From Nocardioides glacieisoli (GTDB lineage: Bacteria; Actinomycetota; Actinomycetes; Propionibacteriales; Nocardioidaceae): 64,000 bases of DNA. The notes beneath the pieces were generated by a model. It worked only from the letters and a program-made list of their open reading frames with translations. It made no database searches and was not told the DNA's origin. A program made the translations under genes and the position numbers. Below are positions 32,795 to 41,965 of this stretch, in pieces (the first letter of the stretch is position 1; each line of letters opens with the position of its first letter). The stretch covers positions 1-64,000 of the forward strand of contig NZ_SDWS01000012.1 of NCBI RefSeq assembly GCF_004137245.1, written 5' to 3'.

Positions 32795-33979
32795 GTCGTC
32801 CGGCCAGTCCTCCGGCCGGTCGTCCGGCACGTCGCGCAGCACCGCGACCGCGATCCACACCAGACCCGCGACCCGCAGCACGATCGCCAGCCAGTAGGCC
32901 CGCACGTCGTCGGCGATCGTCGGCACGAGCCCGCCGCCGAGGTACCACCCGGTGATCACCCAGCTCACCAGGTGCAGGCCCTGCCACACGAGCAGGTCGC
33001 GCCAGCGGCGTACGGCGATCGCGGCCAGCGGCAGCACGACGAGGGCCAGCTCCGGAGGGGCCGACGGCGCCACGACCAGCGCGGCGCACACCATCACGAG
33101 CCCCGAGCGGACGCTCGTCAGCGGCGTGGGTCGCCCCGCTCGACGCACCATCCACGCCACGGCGGCAGCCGCTGCGGCCAGCACCGCGAGCTGCACGACC
33201 GCGCGGGTCGTGGTCGACGCGTCGATCCCGCCCTGGTCGAGCAACTGCCAGACCGAGCCGGTGTCCACGCCGTCGGACCGTGCGCGGCCGGGCAGCGTGA
33301 TGACGACGTACGCCGCCGCTGCCGCCAGGAGGGCGTCGATCCGGTCGCGCGTGCGGCCGCCGACCGCGATGACCCCGACGAAGGCGACCGCGACCGGCAG
33401 TGCGAAGGCCGCACCGATGCCGGCACCGACGCCGGCCAGCCAGGGCCGTCCGCTCGTCCAGCCCAGGACGAGGACCGCGACGCCCACCGCGGCGACGAGC
33501 TCCCACGAGAGCCAGTGGGCGACGAGCACCGGGCCGACCGCCCACCCGGCGGCGGCCCACGGTCGGCGGGCGTCCACCCGCACGAGCACTGCGGTGGCCA
33601 GCAGGGCGAGCACGGCCAGCACGACCGCCAGCGCGGCGGTGGTCGCCACGGTGCCCGTGCCGGGGAGCAGGCCGACGAGGCGCTCGAGCCAGGTGGTGAC
33701 GTGCGGCGGCGCTCCGGAGGTCGCCGAGGTCCCGGCGAGCTCGGTCCAGCAGAGCTGACGGAACGGCTGCTCGTCCTTGCTCCAGCCCGAGGGGACGCAG
33801 GCGGTCTTGCCGACCATGCCTGCGGCCAGCGCGACGGCGGTCGCGCCGAGGAGGACCCGCGCAGGGGTCCACCAACGATGGCCCGCCGCGTGATCACCGA
33901 GCGGTCCGCCGACCACCTCGGACAGCGCCGCGACGACCGGGTCCGTCCGGCTGGGTGCCTCCCCCGAGTGCGCCCGCAC
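32705..33979 (-). CDS. Polytopic membrane glycosyltransferase (Rv0051-like)
   Basis: A 424-residue membrane protein with about ten hydrophobic segments. It follows the penicillin-binding protein gene directly (GTG 33979 lies two bases past the stop), in the same place as Rv0051 next to ponA1 in Mycobacterium, which belongs to the GT87/DUF2029 group of polyprenyl-phosphate-mannose-dependent transferases. An early loop has KDEQPFRQLCWTELAG, as in that group. The acidic C-terminal tail is encoded opposite the end of the alanine-racemase-like gene. Confidence 0.75.
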   Translation of the reverse strand: MRAHSGEAPSRTDPVVAALSEVVGGPLGDHAAGHRWWTPARVLLGATAVALAAGMVGKTACVPSGWSKDEQPFRQLCWTELAGTSATSGAPPHVTTWLERLVGLLPGTGTVATTAALAVVLAVLALLATAVLVRVDARRPWAAAGWAVGPVLVAHWLSWELVAAVGVAVLVLGWTSGRPWLAGVGAGIGAAFALPVAVAFVGVIAVGGRTRDRIDALLAAAAAYVVITLPGRARSDGVDTGSVWQLLDQGGIDASTTTRAVVQLAVLAAAAAAVAWMVRRAGRPTPLTSVRSGLVMVCAALVVAPSAPPELALVVLPLAAIAVRRWRDLLVWQGLHLVSWVITGWYLGGGLVPTIADDVRAYWLAIVLRVAGLVWIAVAVLRDVPDDRPEDWPDDSADDDAVEVGRGEADPDLDVLADARHPRA

Positions 33980-33981
33980 GC

Positions 33982-36354
33982 TCAGGGCCGGAAGTCCGGG
34001 GCCACCGCCCGTGGCTGGGCCCGGGGCGCCGGCGTGGTCGGTGTCTCCGTGGGCGACGGCGACGGCGGCGGCGTGGTCGGGGCCGGGGTCGTCGGCACGG
34101 GAGTCGTCGGCACCGGGGTGGTGGGGACCGGGGTGGTCGGGACCGGAGTCGTCGGGGTCTCCGTCGGCACCGGCGTCTCCGTCGGCACCGGGGTCTCGGT
34201 CGGGGTCTCGGTGGGGGTCTCCGTGGGGACCCCGCCGGTCTCGGTCGGCGACTGGGTCGGCCTGGGCGTCGACGTCGGGGACGCCGGCGGGGTGTACTCG
34301 TCGCTGCCGTCGGGGGCATCGCCGTCGACGTAGACCGGCTCCGGGAACTCCTCGACCTCCATGCCCTCCATTACGAGCTGCATGATCGAGGTCCACGTCT
34401 TGGCGGGGTAGTTGCCGCCGAAGTAGCCCGACCGGCCGTCGCTGCTGGTCGGCAGCCAGAGGTCCGCGCCGTCGGGGCGCAGCACGTCGAGGCCCTCGCG
34501 CCCCTTACCGCGGACGAACATCACAGCGGTGGAGACCTGGGGGGTCGTGCCGACGAACCACGACGACGAGACGTCACCGTCGTCGTTGGTGGCCGTGCCG
34601 GTCTTGCCGGCGACCGGACGTGCGAGCGCGAGCGCCTCGGTGCCCGAGCCCGACTCGACGACCTGCTGGAGGGCGTACGTCACGTCGGCGGCGATGTCGG
34701 GGTCGACGGTCTCCTTGCTGCGGGTCTTCGCCTCGTAGAGGGTCTCGCCGTTCTTGTCGACGACCTGCTTCACGACGTGCACCTCGTTGCGCACGCCGCC
34801 GTTGGCGAGCGTGGCGTAGGCGTTGGCCATGTTGATCGGGCTGACCTGGGCGGTGCCGAGGGTGACGCCCGCGTTCTCCTGGAAGTCGATGGACTTGCGG
34901 GGGATGCCCCACCGCTCGGTCTCGTTGCCCGGGATGCCGAGGTCCTCGGCGGCCTGGATGACCTTCTGCGGGCCGTTCTCCATCGAGTCGACCATGTCGA
35001 CGAACGCGGTGTTCACCGAGTTCTCGGTGGCGGTGATCATCGAGACGGCCGATCCGTAGTCGGTGTCGCCCTGGTTCCCGAACTCCGTGCCGCCGATGTC
35101 GATGGGGCTGTTGCCCTCGAAGGTGTCGTTGAGCGAGAAGCCGTCACGGATGGCGGCGACGTCGGTCGCGGCCTTCATCGTCGAGCCGGCCATGCCGCCG
35201 GCGACCGCCCAGTTGATCTGCGACTGGAGGTAGTCCTGACCGCCGTAGAAGCCGAGCAGCTCGCCGGTCGCGGTGTCCACGGTCGCGGCACCGATGTGCA
35301 GGTCCTTGTTGCCGGGCGCACCCGGCATGCCCGCGTCGGGTCGCTGCTCCTCGACGGCCTCCTCGACGTCGGCCATCACCTGCGGGTCGAACGTCGTGGT
35401 GATCCGCAGGCCGCCGCCGTCGATCTCCTCCTCGGAGGCGATGCCGCGGGCGAGCAGCTCGGACTTCACCAGGGCGAGCATGTGGCCCTTCTGGCCACCG
35501 AACTGGCTCTGCGCCGCGACCTTGGGGAACTTTGGCAGCCGCTTGACCGCCGTGTCGCGCTCCTCGGTGGTGATGCTGCCCATCTCGGCCATGCCGTCGA
35601 GGACGTACTCGTAGCGGACCTTGAGGTCGTCCCTCGCCTCCTTGCCGTTGGCCGGGTCGAACTGCGTCGGGTTGTTGAGCACCGTCGCCAGCACGGCGGA
35701 CTCACGGAGGCTGAGGTCCTTGGCGTCGTGGTCGAAGAACGCCTTCGACGCGGCCTGGATGCCGTAGGCCCCGCGACCGAAGTAGATCGTGTTGAGGTAG
35801 CCCTCGAGGACTTCCTCCTTGTCGAGCTGCTGCTGGATCTTGAGCGAGACGACCGCTTCCTTGATCTTGCGCTGGTAGCTCTGCTCGCTCGTCAGGTAGA
35901 GGATCTTGACGTACTGCTGGGTGATCGTCGACGCACCCTGGCGCGAGTTGCCGCTGGCGTTGGAGAACAACGCGCGCAGGATGCCCTTGGGGTCGATGCC
36001 CTTGTCGGTCCAGAAGGTGCGGTTCTCCGCGGCGACCACGGCGTCCTGCATCGTCTGGGGCATCTCGCCGAGCGGGATCGACTCGCGGTTCTGGTCCTCG
36101 TAGTAGGTGCCGAGCTGCTGCTTGCCGTCGCCGTAGTAGACGAAGGTCGTCTGCGCCTGGAAGGCGGAGTTGGGCGTCGGGATGCTGATCGCCTGGTAGA
36201 GCACGACGGCGACACCGGCCACGAGGAGCGCGCCGACGACGGCGAGGACTCCGAGGACCTTGGCGACCTTGGCCGCGCGCTGGCCCTTCGTACGCCGCTG
36301 CTGGGGCCGTCGGGTCTGGGCCTTGCCGTCGGCCCTGCGCTTCTTAGCGGTCAC
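33982..36354 (-). CDS. ponA: Bifunctional penicillin-binding protein (PonA/PBP1 type)
   Basis: A 790-residue class A PBP: basic cytoplasmic tail, one transmembrane helix (about 30-52), GT51 glycosyltransferase (VVAAENRTFWTDKGID, STITQQYVKILYL, YLNTIYFGRGAYGI), then the transpeptidase with STMK, SVN and KTGTA motifs. The C-terminus is a long Thr/Pro/Glu repeat tail outside the membrane. GTG 36354 is preferred; an ATG ten codons upstream is possible. It polymerises and cross-links peptidoglycan. It is divergent from padR. Confidence 0.93.
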   Translation of the reverse strand: MTAKKRRADGKAQTRRPQQRRTKGQRAAKVAKVLGVLAVVGALLVAGVAVVLYQAISIPTPNSAFQAQTTFVYYGDGKQQLGTYYEDQNRESIPLGEMPQTMQDAVVAAENRTFWTDKGIDPKGILRALFSNASGNSRQGASTITQQYVKILYLTSEQSYQRKIKEAVVSLKIQQQLDKEEVLEGYLNTIYFGRGAYGIQAASKAFFDHDAKDLSLRESAVLATVLNNPTQFDPANGKEARDDLKVRYEYVLDGMAEMGSITTEERDTAVKRLPKFPKVAAQSQFGGQKGHMLALVKSELLARGIASEEEIDGGGLRITTTFDPQVMADVEEAVEEQRPDAGMPGAPGNKDLHIGAATVDTATGELLGFYGGQDYLQSQINWAVAGGMAGSTMKAATDVAAIRDGFSLNDTFEGNSPIDIGGTEFGNQGDTDYGSAVSMITATENSVNTAFVDMVDSMENGPQKVIQAAEDLGIPGNETERWGIPRKSIDFQENAGVTLGTAQVSPINMANAYATLANGGVRNEVHVVKQVVDKNGETLYEAKTRSKETVDPDIAADVTYALQQVVESGSGTEALALARPVAGKTGTATNDDGDVSSSWFVGTTPQVSTAVMFVRGKGREGLDVLRPDGADLWLPTSSDGRSGYFGGNYPAKTWTSIMQLVMEGMEVEEFPEPVYVDGDAPDGSDEYTPPASPTSTPRPTQSPTETGGVPTETPTETPTETPVPTETPVPTETPTTPVPTTPVPTTPVPTTPVPTTPAPTTPPPSPSPTETPTTPAPRAQPRAVAPDFRP
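34076..34235. repeat. Tandem repeats coding the PBP C-terminal Thr/Pro tail
   Basis: Imperfect repeats of about 12-15 bases (GTCGTCGGCACCGG-like units) encode TTPVP and PTETP repeats. They form a flexible extracytoplasmic tail and are likely to vary in number between strains. Confidence 0.75.
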
Positions 36355-36406
36355 CCGGCAAGGGTACGAGAAGGCAGGCAGCATCCCGATTCGTCACTTG
36401 CGGATA

Positions 36407-36419
36407 TATCGGTACGATA
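36407..36419. promoter_or_regulatory. PadR operator candidate over the padR -10 box
   Basis: TATCG-GTA-CGATA is a perfect dyad in the short divergent gap between ponA and padR. It overlaps a -10-like TACGAT (36413-36418) that lies only 7 bases before the padR ATG, so the padR transcript may be leaderless and repressed by its own product. Control of ponA from the same site is possible. Confidence 0.5.
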
Positions 36420-36425
36420 GGTCAC

Positions 36426-37001
36426 ATGGCACGCCGTGCGGACACCATCGAGCTCGCAGTCCTCGGACTGCTGCACGAGGGACCCATGCACGGCTACGAG
36501 CTGCGCAAGCGCCTCAACCTGATGCTCGGCTGGGGCCGCGTGCTGTCCTACGGCTCGCTCTACCCGGCGCTGAAGAAGATGCTGCGCGCCAACCTAATCA
36601 CCGAGGTCGCCGGTCCCGCCACCACCGCGACCCGTCGTCCGCGCATCACCTACGAGGTGACGCCGGCCGGCACCGAGCACTTCCAGCGACTCATGTCGGA
36701 GGTCGGCCCCACGGCGTGGGAGGACGACAACTTCGACATCCGGTTCGCGTTCTTCTCCTCCACCGACATGGAGATCCGGCTCCGCGTCCTCGAGGGACGC
36801 CGCTCGCGGCTGCAGGAGCGGCTCGCCCGCGTGCAGGGCGAGCTCGAGCGCACCCAGGCCGAGGTCAACCGCTACGCCGCCGAGCTCCAGCGCCACGGCG
36901 TGGAGTCCGTCGAGCGCGAGGTGCGGTGGCTCTCGGACCTGATCAAGGCCGAGCGCGGCGGTGACGCACACCCCGCGCCCGCCCCCACCCCGCATGACTG
37001 A
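36426..37001 (+). CDS. PadR-family transcriptional regulator
   Basis: A 191-residue regulator. The winged helix occupies residues 1-95 (ELAVLGLLHEGPMHGYELRK, SYGSLYPALKKM) and a C-terminal coiled-coil dimerisation part follows (RSRLQERLARVQGELERTQ). It sits directly before ino1, as in Mycobacterium (Rv0047c-ino1), so it probably regulates inositol synthesis and possibly itself. Confidence 0.92.
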   Translation: MARRADTIELAVLGLLHEGPMHGYELRKRLNLMLGWGRVLSYGSLYPALKKMLRANLITEVAGPATTATRRPRITYEVTPAGTEHFQRLMSEVGPTAWEDDNFDIRFAFFSSTDMEIRLRVLEGRRSRLQERLARVQGELERTQAEVNRYAAELQRHGVESVEREVRWLSDLIKAERGGDAHPAPAPTPHD

Positions 37002-37080
37002 CCAGCTCCACCAGCCAGACCTGCCACACCAGCAAGCACGACCAGTCAGTACGACCGTTGAAGATGAGAAGGAGACCCCC

Positions 37081-38163
37081 ATGGGTTCGGTACGAGTAGG
37101 GATCGTCGGAGTCGGCAACTGCGCCACCTCCTTGATCCAGGGCGTGGAGTACTACAAGGACGCGGACCCCTCGGGCACCGTCCCCGGGCTCATGCACGTG
37201 AAGTTCGGCGACTACCACGTCAAGGACGTCGAGTTCGTCGTCGCCTTCGACGTCGACGACAAGAAGGTCGGCAAGGACCTCTCCGAGGCCATCAACGCCT
37301 CCGAGAACAACACCATCAAGATCGCCGACGTCCCGACCCTCGGTGTCGAGGTCAAGCGCGGCCCGACGATGGACGGCCTCGGCAAGTACTACCGCCAGAC
37401 CATCGAGGAGTCCGCGGCCGACCCGGTCGACGTCACGCAGGCGCTCAAGGACGCCGAGGTCGACGTCCTCGTGTGCTACCTCCCGGTGGGCTCGGAGCAG
37501 GCTGCCAAGTTCTACGCGCAGTGCGCGATCGACGCCGGCGTGGGCTTCGTCAACGCCCTCCCCGTGTTCATCGCCTCGGACCCCGAGTGGGCCAAGAAGT
37601 TCGAGGACGCCGGTGTCCCGATCGTCGGCGACGACATCAAGAGCCAGGTCGGCGCCACCATCACCCACCGCGTGATGGCGAAGCTGTTCGAGGACCGCGG
37701 CGTCGCGCTGGACCGCACCTACCAGCTCAACGTCGGCGGCAACATGGACTTCAAGAACATGCTCGAGCGCGAGCGCCTGGAGTCCAAGAAGGTCTCCAAG
37801 ACCCAGGCCGTGACGTCCAACCTCACCGGCGAGCTGGCCGACAAGATCGACAGCCGCAACGTCCACATCGGCCCGTCGGACTACGTCGCGTGGCTCGACG
37901 ACCGCAAGTGGGCCTACGTCCGCCTCGAGGGTCGCGCGTTCGGTGACGTCCCCCTCAACCTGGAGTACAAGCTCGAGGTCTGGGACTCCCCCAACTCGGC
38001 CGGCATCATCATCGACGCCGTCCGCGCCGCGAAGATCGCCAAGGACCGCGGCATCGGCGGCCCGATCATCTCCGCCTCGACCTACCTGATGAAGTCCCCG
38101 CCGGTGCAGATGCCGGACGACCTCGGGCGCGCCGAGCTCGAGAAGTTCATCGCGGGCGAGTGA
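37081..38163 (+). CDS. ino1: Inositol-3-phosphate synthase
   Basis: A 360-residue NAD-dependent enzyme that converts glucose 6-phosphate to inositol 3-phosphate, the first step to phosphatidylinositol, mycothiol and related compounds. The NAD site is GIVGVGNCATSLIQG; conserved downstream motifs include GDDIKSQVGATITHR and NVGGNMDFKNM. AAGGAG precedes the ATG. It follows padR by 79 bases. Confidence 0.95.
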   Translation: MGSVRVGIVGVGNCATSLIQGVEYYKDADPSGTVPGLMHVKFGDYHVKDVEFVVAFDVDDKKVGKDLSEAINASENNTIKIADVPTLGVEVKRGPTMDGLGKYYRQTIEESAADPVDVTQALKDAEVDVLVCYLPVGSEQAAKFYAQCAIDAGVGFVNALPVFIASDPEWAKKFEDAGVPIVGDDIKSQVGATITHRVMAKLFEDRGVALDRTYQLNVGGNMDFKNMLERERLESKKVSKTQAVTSNLTGELADKIDSRNVHIGPSDYVAWLDDRKWAYVRLEGRAFGDVPLNLEYKLEVWDSPNSAGIIIDAVRAAKIAKDRGIGGPIISASTYLMKSPPVQMPDDLGRAELEKFIAGE

Positions 38164-38186
38164 TCGCCGGGCGTCCCCGGCCGCCG

Positions 38187-38260
38187 CTGTAACGCCGGGT
38201 CAGTGCTTGTACCCACCCCCGTGCTCGGGGGTGGGTACAGCGCTTGACAGGGCGTTACAG
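38187..38260. repeat. Nested palindrome after ino1
   Basis: An outer arm CTGTAACGCC (38187-38196) pairs with GGCGTTACAG (38251-38260); inside it, GTACCCACCCCC (38209-38220) pairs with GGGGGTGGGTAC (38227-38238) around GTGCTC. The inner hairpin can end ino1 transcription. The outer arms overlap a TTGACA (38244-38249) that could be a -35 box for the next gene. Confidence 0.65.
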
Positions 38261-38296
38261 TCCCGGTGGCTGCCCAGCCACGATCGGGAGGTCCCC

Positions 38297-38974
38297 ATGA
38301 ACATCGCCGTACTCGGGACCGGCATGGTCGGCCAGGCGCTCGCCGGTCGGCTCAGCGGACTCGGCCACACCGTCGCCGTCGGCACCCGCGACCCCGAGGC
38401 CACCCGGGCGCGGACCGAGCCCGACGGCATGGGCAACCCGGCATTCGCGACGTGGCACGCCGACCACGCCGAAGTGCGGCTCACCACCTTCACCGATGCC
38501 GCCGCCGGCGCCGACCTCGTCGTGCTGGCGGGCAACGGCTTCGCGGCCCTCGACATGCTCGGTGCCGCGGGCGCCGAGCACCTCGCCGGCAAGCCCGTTC
38601 TCGACATCTCCAACCCGCTGGACTTCTCGGCCGGCTTCCCGCCGAGCCTGTTCGTCAAGGACACCGACTCGCTGGCGGAGCGGATCCAGGCGGCGTTCCC
38701 CGAGGCCCGGGTCGTGAAGTCGCTCAACACGCTGACCGCGCCGCTCATGGTCGACCCCGGCCTGCTCGGCGAGGCGACCACCGTCTTCGTGTCGGGCGAC
38801 GACGCGGATGCCAAGTCCCTCGTGACCGAGCTCCTCACGGCGTTCGGTCACCAGGACGTGATCGACCTCGGCGGGATCGAGACCGCCCGCGGGACCGAGA
38901 TGCTGCTGCCGCTGTGGCTGCGGACGATGGGCGCCCTCGGGACCGGCTTGTTCAACATCAAGGTCGTGCGCTGA
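38297..38974 (+). CDS. NADPH:F420 oxidoreductase-like protein
   Basis: A 225-residue Rossmann protein: NIAVLGTGMVGQALAGRL at the start, VGTRDPEA after strand two, KPVLDISNPLDFSAGFPP and SLNTLTAPLMVDP. This matches the NADPH-dependent F420 reductase/NADP oxidoreductase family. Whether this copy uses F420 is uncertain; many homologues are of unknown substrate. GGGAGG precedes the ATG. Its last 17 bases overlap the convergent hydroxylase gene. Confidence 0.85.
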   Translation: MNIAVLGTGMVGQALAGRLSGLGHTVAVGTRDPEATRARTEPDGMGNPAFATWHADHAEVRLTTFTDAAAGADLVVLAGNGFAALDMLGAAGAEHLAGKPVLDISNPLDFSAGFPPSLFVKDTDSLAERIQAAFPEARVVKSLNTLTAPLMVDPGLLGEATTVFVSGDDADAKSLVTELLTAFGHQDVIDLGGIETARGTEMLLPLWLRTMGALGTGLFNIKVVR

Positions 38975-39698
38975 CCCCGGCCCCACGCCCGTGCAGGTCC
39001 TTGGCCGTCGGGCTGGTCGGCACGGTCGCCGGGTCCGGGTACGTACGGAGCAGCCGGTCGCTCGTGCCGGAGGTCGTGACCGAGAACCAGTAGTGCTCGC
39101 TCTTGTAGTGGTGCAGCCGGTGGTTGCGCCAGACCGCCTTGTAGGCGCGGGTCCGTGGCTTGTAGTCGGAGTGGATGACGTAGTGGGTCCACTCGTAGAC
39201 CAGCAGCACCACGGCCAGGGTCATCACGAAGGTCAGCGCCACCGACAGCTCTGCCCCGACCAGCGCGCCGACGCCGAGCGGGAGGGCGAGGCCGGGCAGG
39301 GCGACCACCCAGAGCAGGGCGCGCCACGGGATGAACACGAGGGGTACGTCGCGGGGGTCGGCGTGGTGGCGCCGGTGGTCGCGCGCCAGGAGGGTGTCGA
39401 CCTCGACACCGGCGACGCGGCGCGGGCGCCAGTGGAGGATGAACACGTGGATCAACCACTCCACGACGGGGAACAGGACGAGGAACACCACCGGCGCGAG
39501 CAGGTCGGCCCGGGACCAGCCACCGACCACCACCCGTGCGGTGAGGGTCGCGACCAGGTAGCCGCTGATGATCCACGGCGACGGGTAGCGCCAGAAGGCC
39601 CGGCCGGTCGCGGCCAGGGTGACGGCGGGCGTGCGTGCCAACCGCCTCTCGGCCACCGCGAGCCGTTGGTGCGCGCGCTGCTCGACCGGGTCGCTCAT
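38958..39698 (-). CDS. Sterol desaturase / fatty acid hydroxylase family protein
   Basis: A 246-residue membrane di-iron protein with four to five hydrophobic helices and the characteristic His clusters: EWLIHVFILH, ARDHRRHH, THYVIHSDY and NHRLHHYKSEHYWF. Members oxidise lipids such as fatty acids, sterols or carotenoids; the substrate here is not evident. Its ATG overlaps the stop of the upstream GntR regulator (ATGA), so it is probably that regulator's target. Confidence 0.88.
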   Translation of the reverse strand: MSDPVEQRAHQRLAVAERRLARTPAVTLAATGRAFWRYPSPWIISGYLVATLTARVVVGGWSRADLLAPVVFLVLFPVVEWLIHVFILHWRPRRVAGVEVDTLLARDHRRHHADPRDVPLVFIPWRALLWVVALPGLALPLGVGALVGAELSVALTFVMTLAVVLLVYEWTHYVIHSDYKPRTRAYKAVWRNHRLHHYKSEHYWFSVTTSGTSDRLLRTYPDPATVPTSPTAKDLHGRGAGVSARP

Positions 39699-40420
39699 CG
39701 CTCCAGCTCCTGCACCCGGTCGATCGCGTCGAGGAGGCTGGCCGTCGCCGAGCCGAGCAGGTCTCCCGCCAGCTCGCGCGCCAGGTCGGCATCTGCCGCC
39801 ACGACGGCATCGGCCAGGGCGGCGTACGCCTCGACCCGGTCGACCTCGGCGGCCATGAGTGGTGCCAGCGCCTCGACCAGCGGGAGGTAGGCCGCCCGCA
39901 TCGAGTTGAACATCAGCCGGAAGGTGATGGAGTCGGCCGCCTCGACCAGGTGCTCCCAGAAGGCGAGCGCCACGTGCTGACGGCGTACGTCGTCGTCGTC
40001 GACGCCGAGCTCCGTCACCGCCCGCCCGAGGTGGGCGGCCGCCGCCGGTCCGCCGCGCTGCGCCGCGAGCTCGGCGATCCTGGGGCCGACGTGCGCCCGC
40101 GCCTCGAGGATGCTGCGGGCGACGGACAGGTCGAGCCCCCCGCGGGTCAGCAGCAGCCGCGGCAGCAGGTCGAGCCCGCCGAGGCGTCGGAAGTCGCGGA
40201 CCGTGGTCGAGCCGCCCTGGCGCACGTCGACGAAGCCGGAGCTGGCGAGCCGCTGCAGCGCCTCGCGCACCGCGGGACGCGAGACCCCCAGCACCTCGGC
40301 CAGGCGCCGCTCGCTCGGGAGCGGTTCGCCGGCGGCGAGGTCGCCCCCGAGCATCTCGCCGAGGAGCTGGTCGTAGACCTCGTCGGGGACGGAGCGGCGG
40401 GAGACGGGTGCGAGTGCCAT
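39695..40420 (-). CDS. GntR/FadR-family transcriptional regulator
   Basis: A 241-residue regulator: N-terminal winged helix (LPSERRLAEVLGVSRPAVREALQ, residues about 29-51) and a C-terminal all-helical FCD-like effector domain (ILEARAHVGPRIAELAA). It is coupled to the fatty-acid-hydroxylase-like gene. Two exact TGGTCTGACCA palindromes lie just upstream of its ATG and fit the FadR-type consensus TGGTNNNACCA, so it probably represses its own operon, with a fatty acid or acyl-CoA as a possible effector. Confidence 0.9.
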   Translation of the reverse strand: MALAPVSRRSVPDEVYDQLLGEMLGGDLAAGEPLPSERRLAEVLGVSRPAVREALQRLASSGFVDVRQGGSTTVRDFRRLGGLDLLPRLLLTRGGLDLSVARSILEARAHVGPRIAELAAQRGGPAAAAHLGRAVTELGVDDDDVRRQHVALAFWEHLVEAADSITFRLMFNSMRAAYLPLVEALAPLMAAEVDRVEAYAALADAVVAADADLARELAGDLLGSATASLLDAIDRVQELER

Positions 40421-40436
40421 CCGTCGACCATACGAC

Positions 40437-40467
40437 TGGTCTGACCAGTGGTCAAGTGGTCTGACCA
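40437..40467. promoter_or_regulatory. Tandem FadR-type operators
   Basis: TGGTCTGACCA occurs at 40437-40447 and again at 40457-40467, start to start 20 bases apart, or about two helical turns. Both match TGGTNNNACCA. They precede the GntR gene by 17 bases and run into the end of the cca gene. Confidence 0.75.
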
Positions 40468-41912
40468 GGACGCGTGGACCACCACGCACGCAGCGCTGCC
40501 TCGGCCGCCTCCGGTGACTGCGGGCCCTCGTCCATCCGCAGCTCGAGGAGGAACTTGTAGGCGTCACCGATCTCGCGACCGGGACCGACGCCCAGGATCG
40601 CCATGATCTGGTTGCCGTCGAGGTCGGGCCGGATCGAGGCGAGCTCCTCCTCCTCGGACAGCCGCGCGATGCGCTCCTCGAGCGAGTCGTAGGTCCGGCG
40701 CAGCCGGTCGGCCTTGCGCTGGTTGCGCGTCGTGCAGTCGGCGCGGGTGAGGATGTGCAGCCGCTCGAGCTGGTCGCCGGCGTCGCGGACGTAACGGCGT
40801 ACGGCGCTGTCGGTCCACTCCCCCGAGCCGTAGCCGTGGAAGCGCAGGTGCAGCTCGACCAGCGTGGCGACCGCGTCGATGTCGTGGTTGGAGAAGCGCA
40901 GCGCCTGCATCCGCTTGCGGGTCAGCTTCGCCCCGACCACGTCGTGGTGGTGGAAGGTCACCGTGCCGCCGGACTCGAAGCGACGGGTCTTCGGCTTGCC
41001 GACGTCGTGCATGAGGGCGGCGAACCGGCTGACGAAGTCGGGGGCGCCGCCGAGGCGGTGCTCGAGGTCGATCGACTGCTCGAGCACCGTGAGCGTGTGC
41101 TCGTAGACGTCCTTGTGGCGGTGGTGCTCGTCGCGCTCGAGGGCGAGGGCCGGCAGCTCCGGCAGGACGTACGCCGCCAGGCCGGTGTCGACGAGCAGGG
41201 TGAGGCCGAGCCGCGGGTGGGGCGCGCACACCAGCCTGACCAGCTCGTCGCGCACCCGCTCGGCCGAGATGATCTCGATCCGCCCGGCCATCTCGGTCAT
41301 CGCCGCGACCACCTCGGGCGCGACCGCGAAGCCGAGCTGGGCCGCGAAGCGTGCGGCGCGCATCATCCGCAGCGGGTCGTCGGAGAACGAGTCCTCGGGT
41401 GCCCCCGGGGTCCGCAGGACGCGCTCGGCCAGGTCGACGATCCCGCCGAACGGGTCGACGAAGTCGCGGCTCGGCACGCGCACCGCCATCGAGTTCACGC
41501 TGAAGTCCCGGCGACCGAGGTCGCCCTCGAGGTTGTCGCCGAAGTCGACCGCCGGCTTGCGCGAGTCGGGGTCGTAGGACTCGGAGCGGTAGGTGGTGAT
41601 CTCCACCTGCCACGGGCCCTTGCGGCACCCGATGGTGCCGAAGGAGCGCCCCATGTCCCAGACCGCGTCGGCCCAGCCGGAGACCAGGCGCTCGGTCACG
41701 TCGGGCAGCGCGGAGGTGGTGAAGTCGAGGTCGCTCTGGAGCCGCCCGAGCATCGCGTCGCGGACCGGGCCGCCGACCAGCGACAGCTCCTCGCCGGCCT
41801 CGGCGAAGAGGACTCCGAGCTCGTCGATGACCGACCCGATGCGGTCGAGCTCCGCACCGACGCGGCGCTGGATCTCGACGATCGTGAGCGGGGGAAGGGC
41901 GGCGTCGGACAC
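40452..41912 (-). CDS. cca: CCA tRNA nucleotidyltransferase
   Basis: A 486-residue enzyme that adds or repairs the 3' CCA of tRNAs. The nucleotidyltransferase head has LVGGPVRDAMLGR and the DxD pair in SDLDFTTSA; RRDFSVNSMAV and DPLRMMRAARFAAQLGF mark the class II family. A C-terminal HD domain is present (FAALMHDVGKPKT). The GTG at 41912 gives the usual N-terminus. It is divergent from the DUF6049 gene, as pcnA is in Mycobacterium. Confidence 0.93.
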   Translation of the reverse strand: MSDAALPPLTIVEIQRRVGAELDRIGSVIDELGVLFAEAGEELSLVGGPVRDAMLGRLQSDLDFTTSALPDVTERLVSGWADAVWDMGRSFGTIGCRKGPWQVEITTYRSESYDPDSRKPAVDFGDNLEGDLGRRDFSVNSMAVRVPSRDFVDPFGGIVDLAERVLRTPGAPEDSFSDDPLRMMRAARFAAQLGFAVAPEVVAAMTEMAGRIEIISAERVRDELVRLVCAPHPRLGLTLLVDTGLAAYVLPELPALALERDEHHRHKDVYEHTLTVLEQSIDLEHRLGGAPDFVSRFAALMHDVGKPKTRRFESGGTVTFHHHDVVGAKLTRKRMQALRFSNHDIDAVATLVELHLRFHGYGSGEWTDSAVRRYVRDAGDQLERLHILTRADCTTRNQRKADRLRRTYDSLEERIARLSEEEELASIRPDLDGNQIMAILGVGPGREIGDAYKFLLELRMDEGPQSPEAAEAALRAWWSTRPGQTT

Positions 41913-41965
41913 GACGGGCCAGTCTACGTGCCAGCCAGTTGCGGCCGAACAACTACAGTCGGTGC

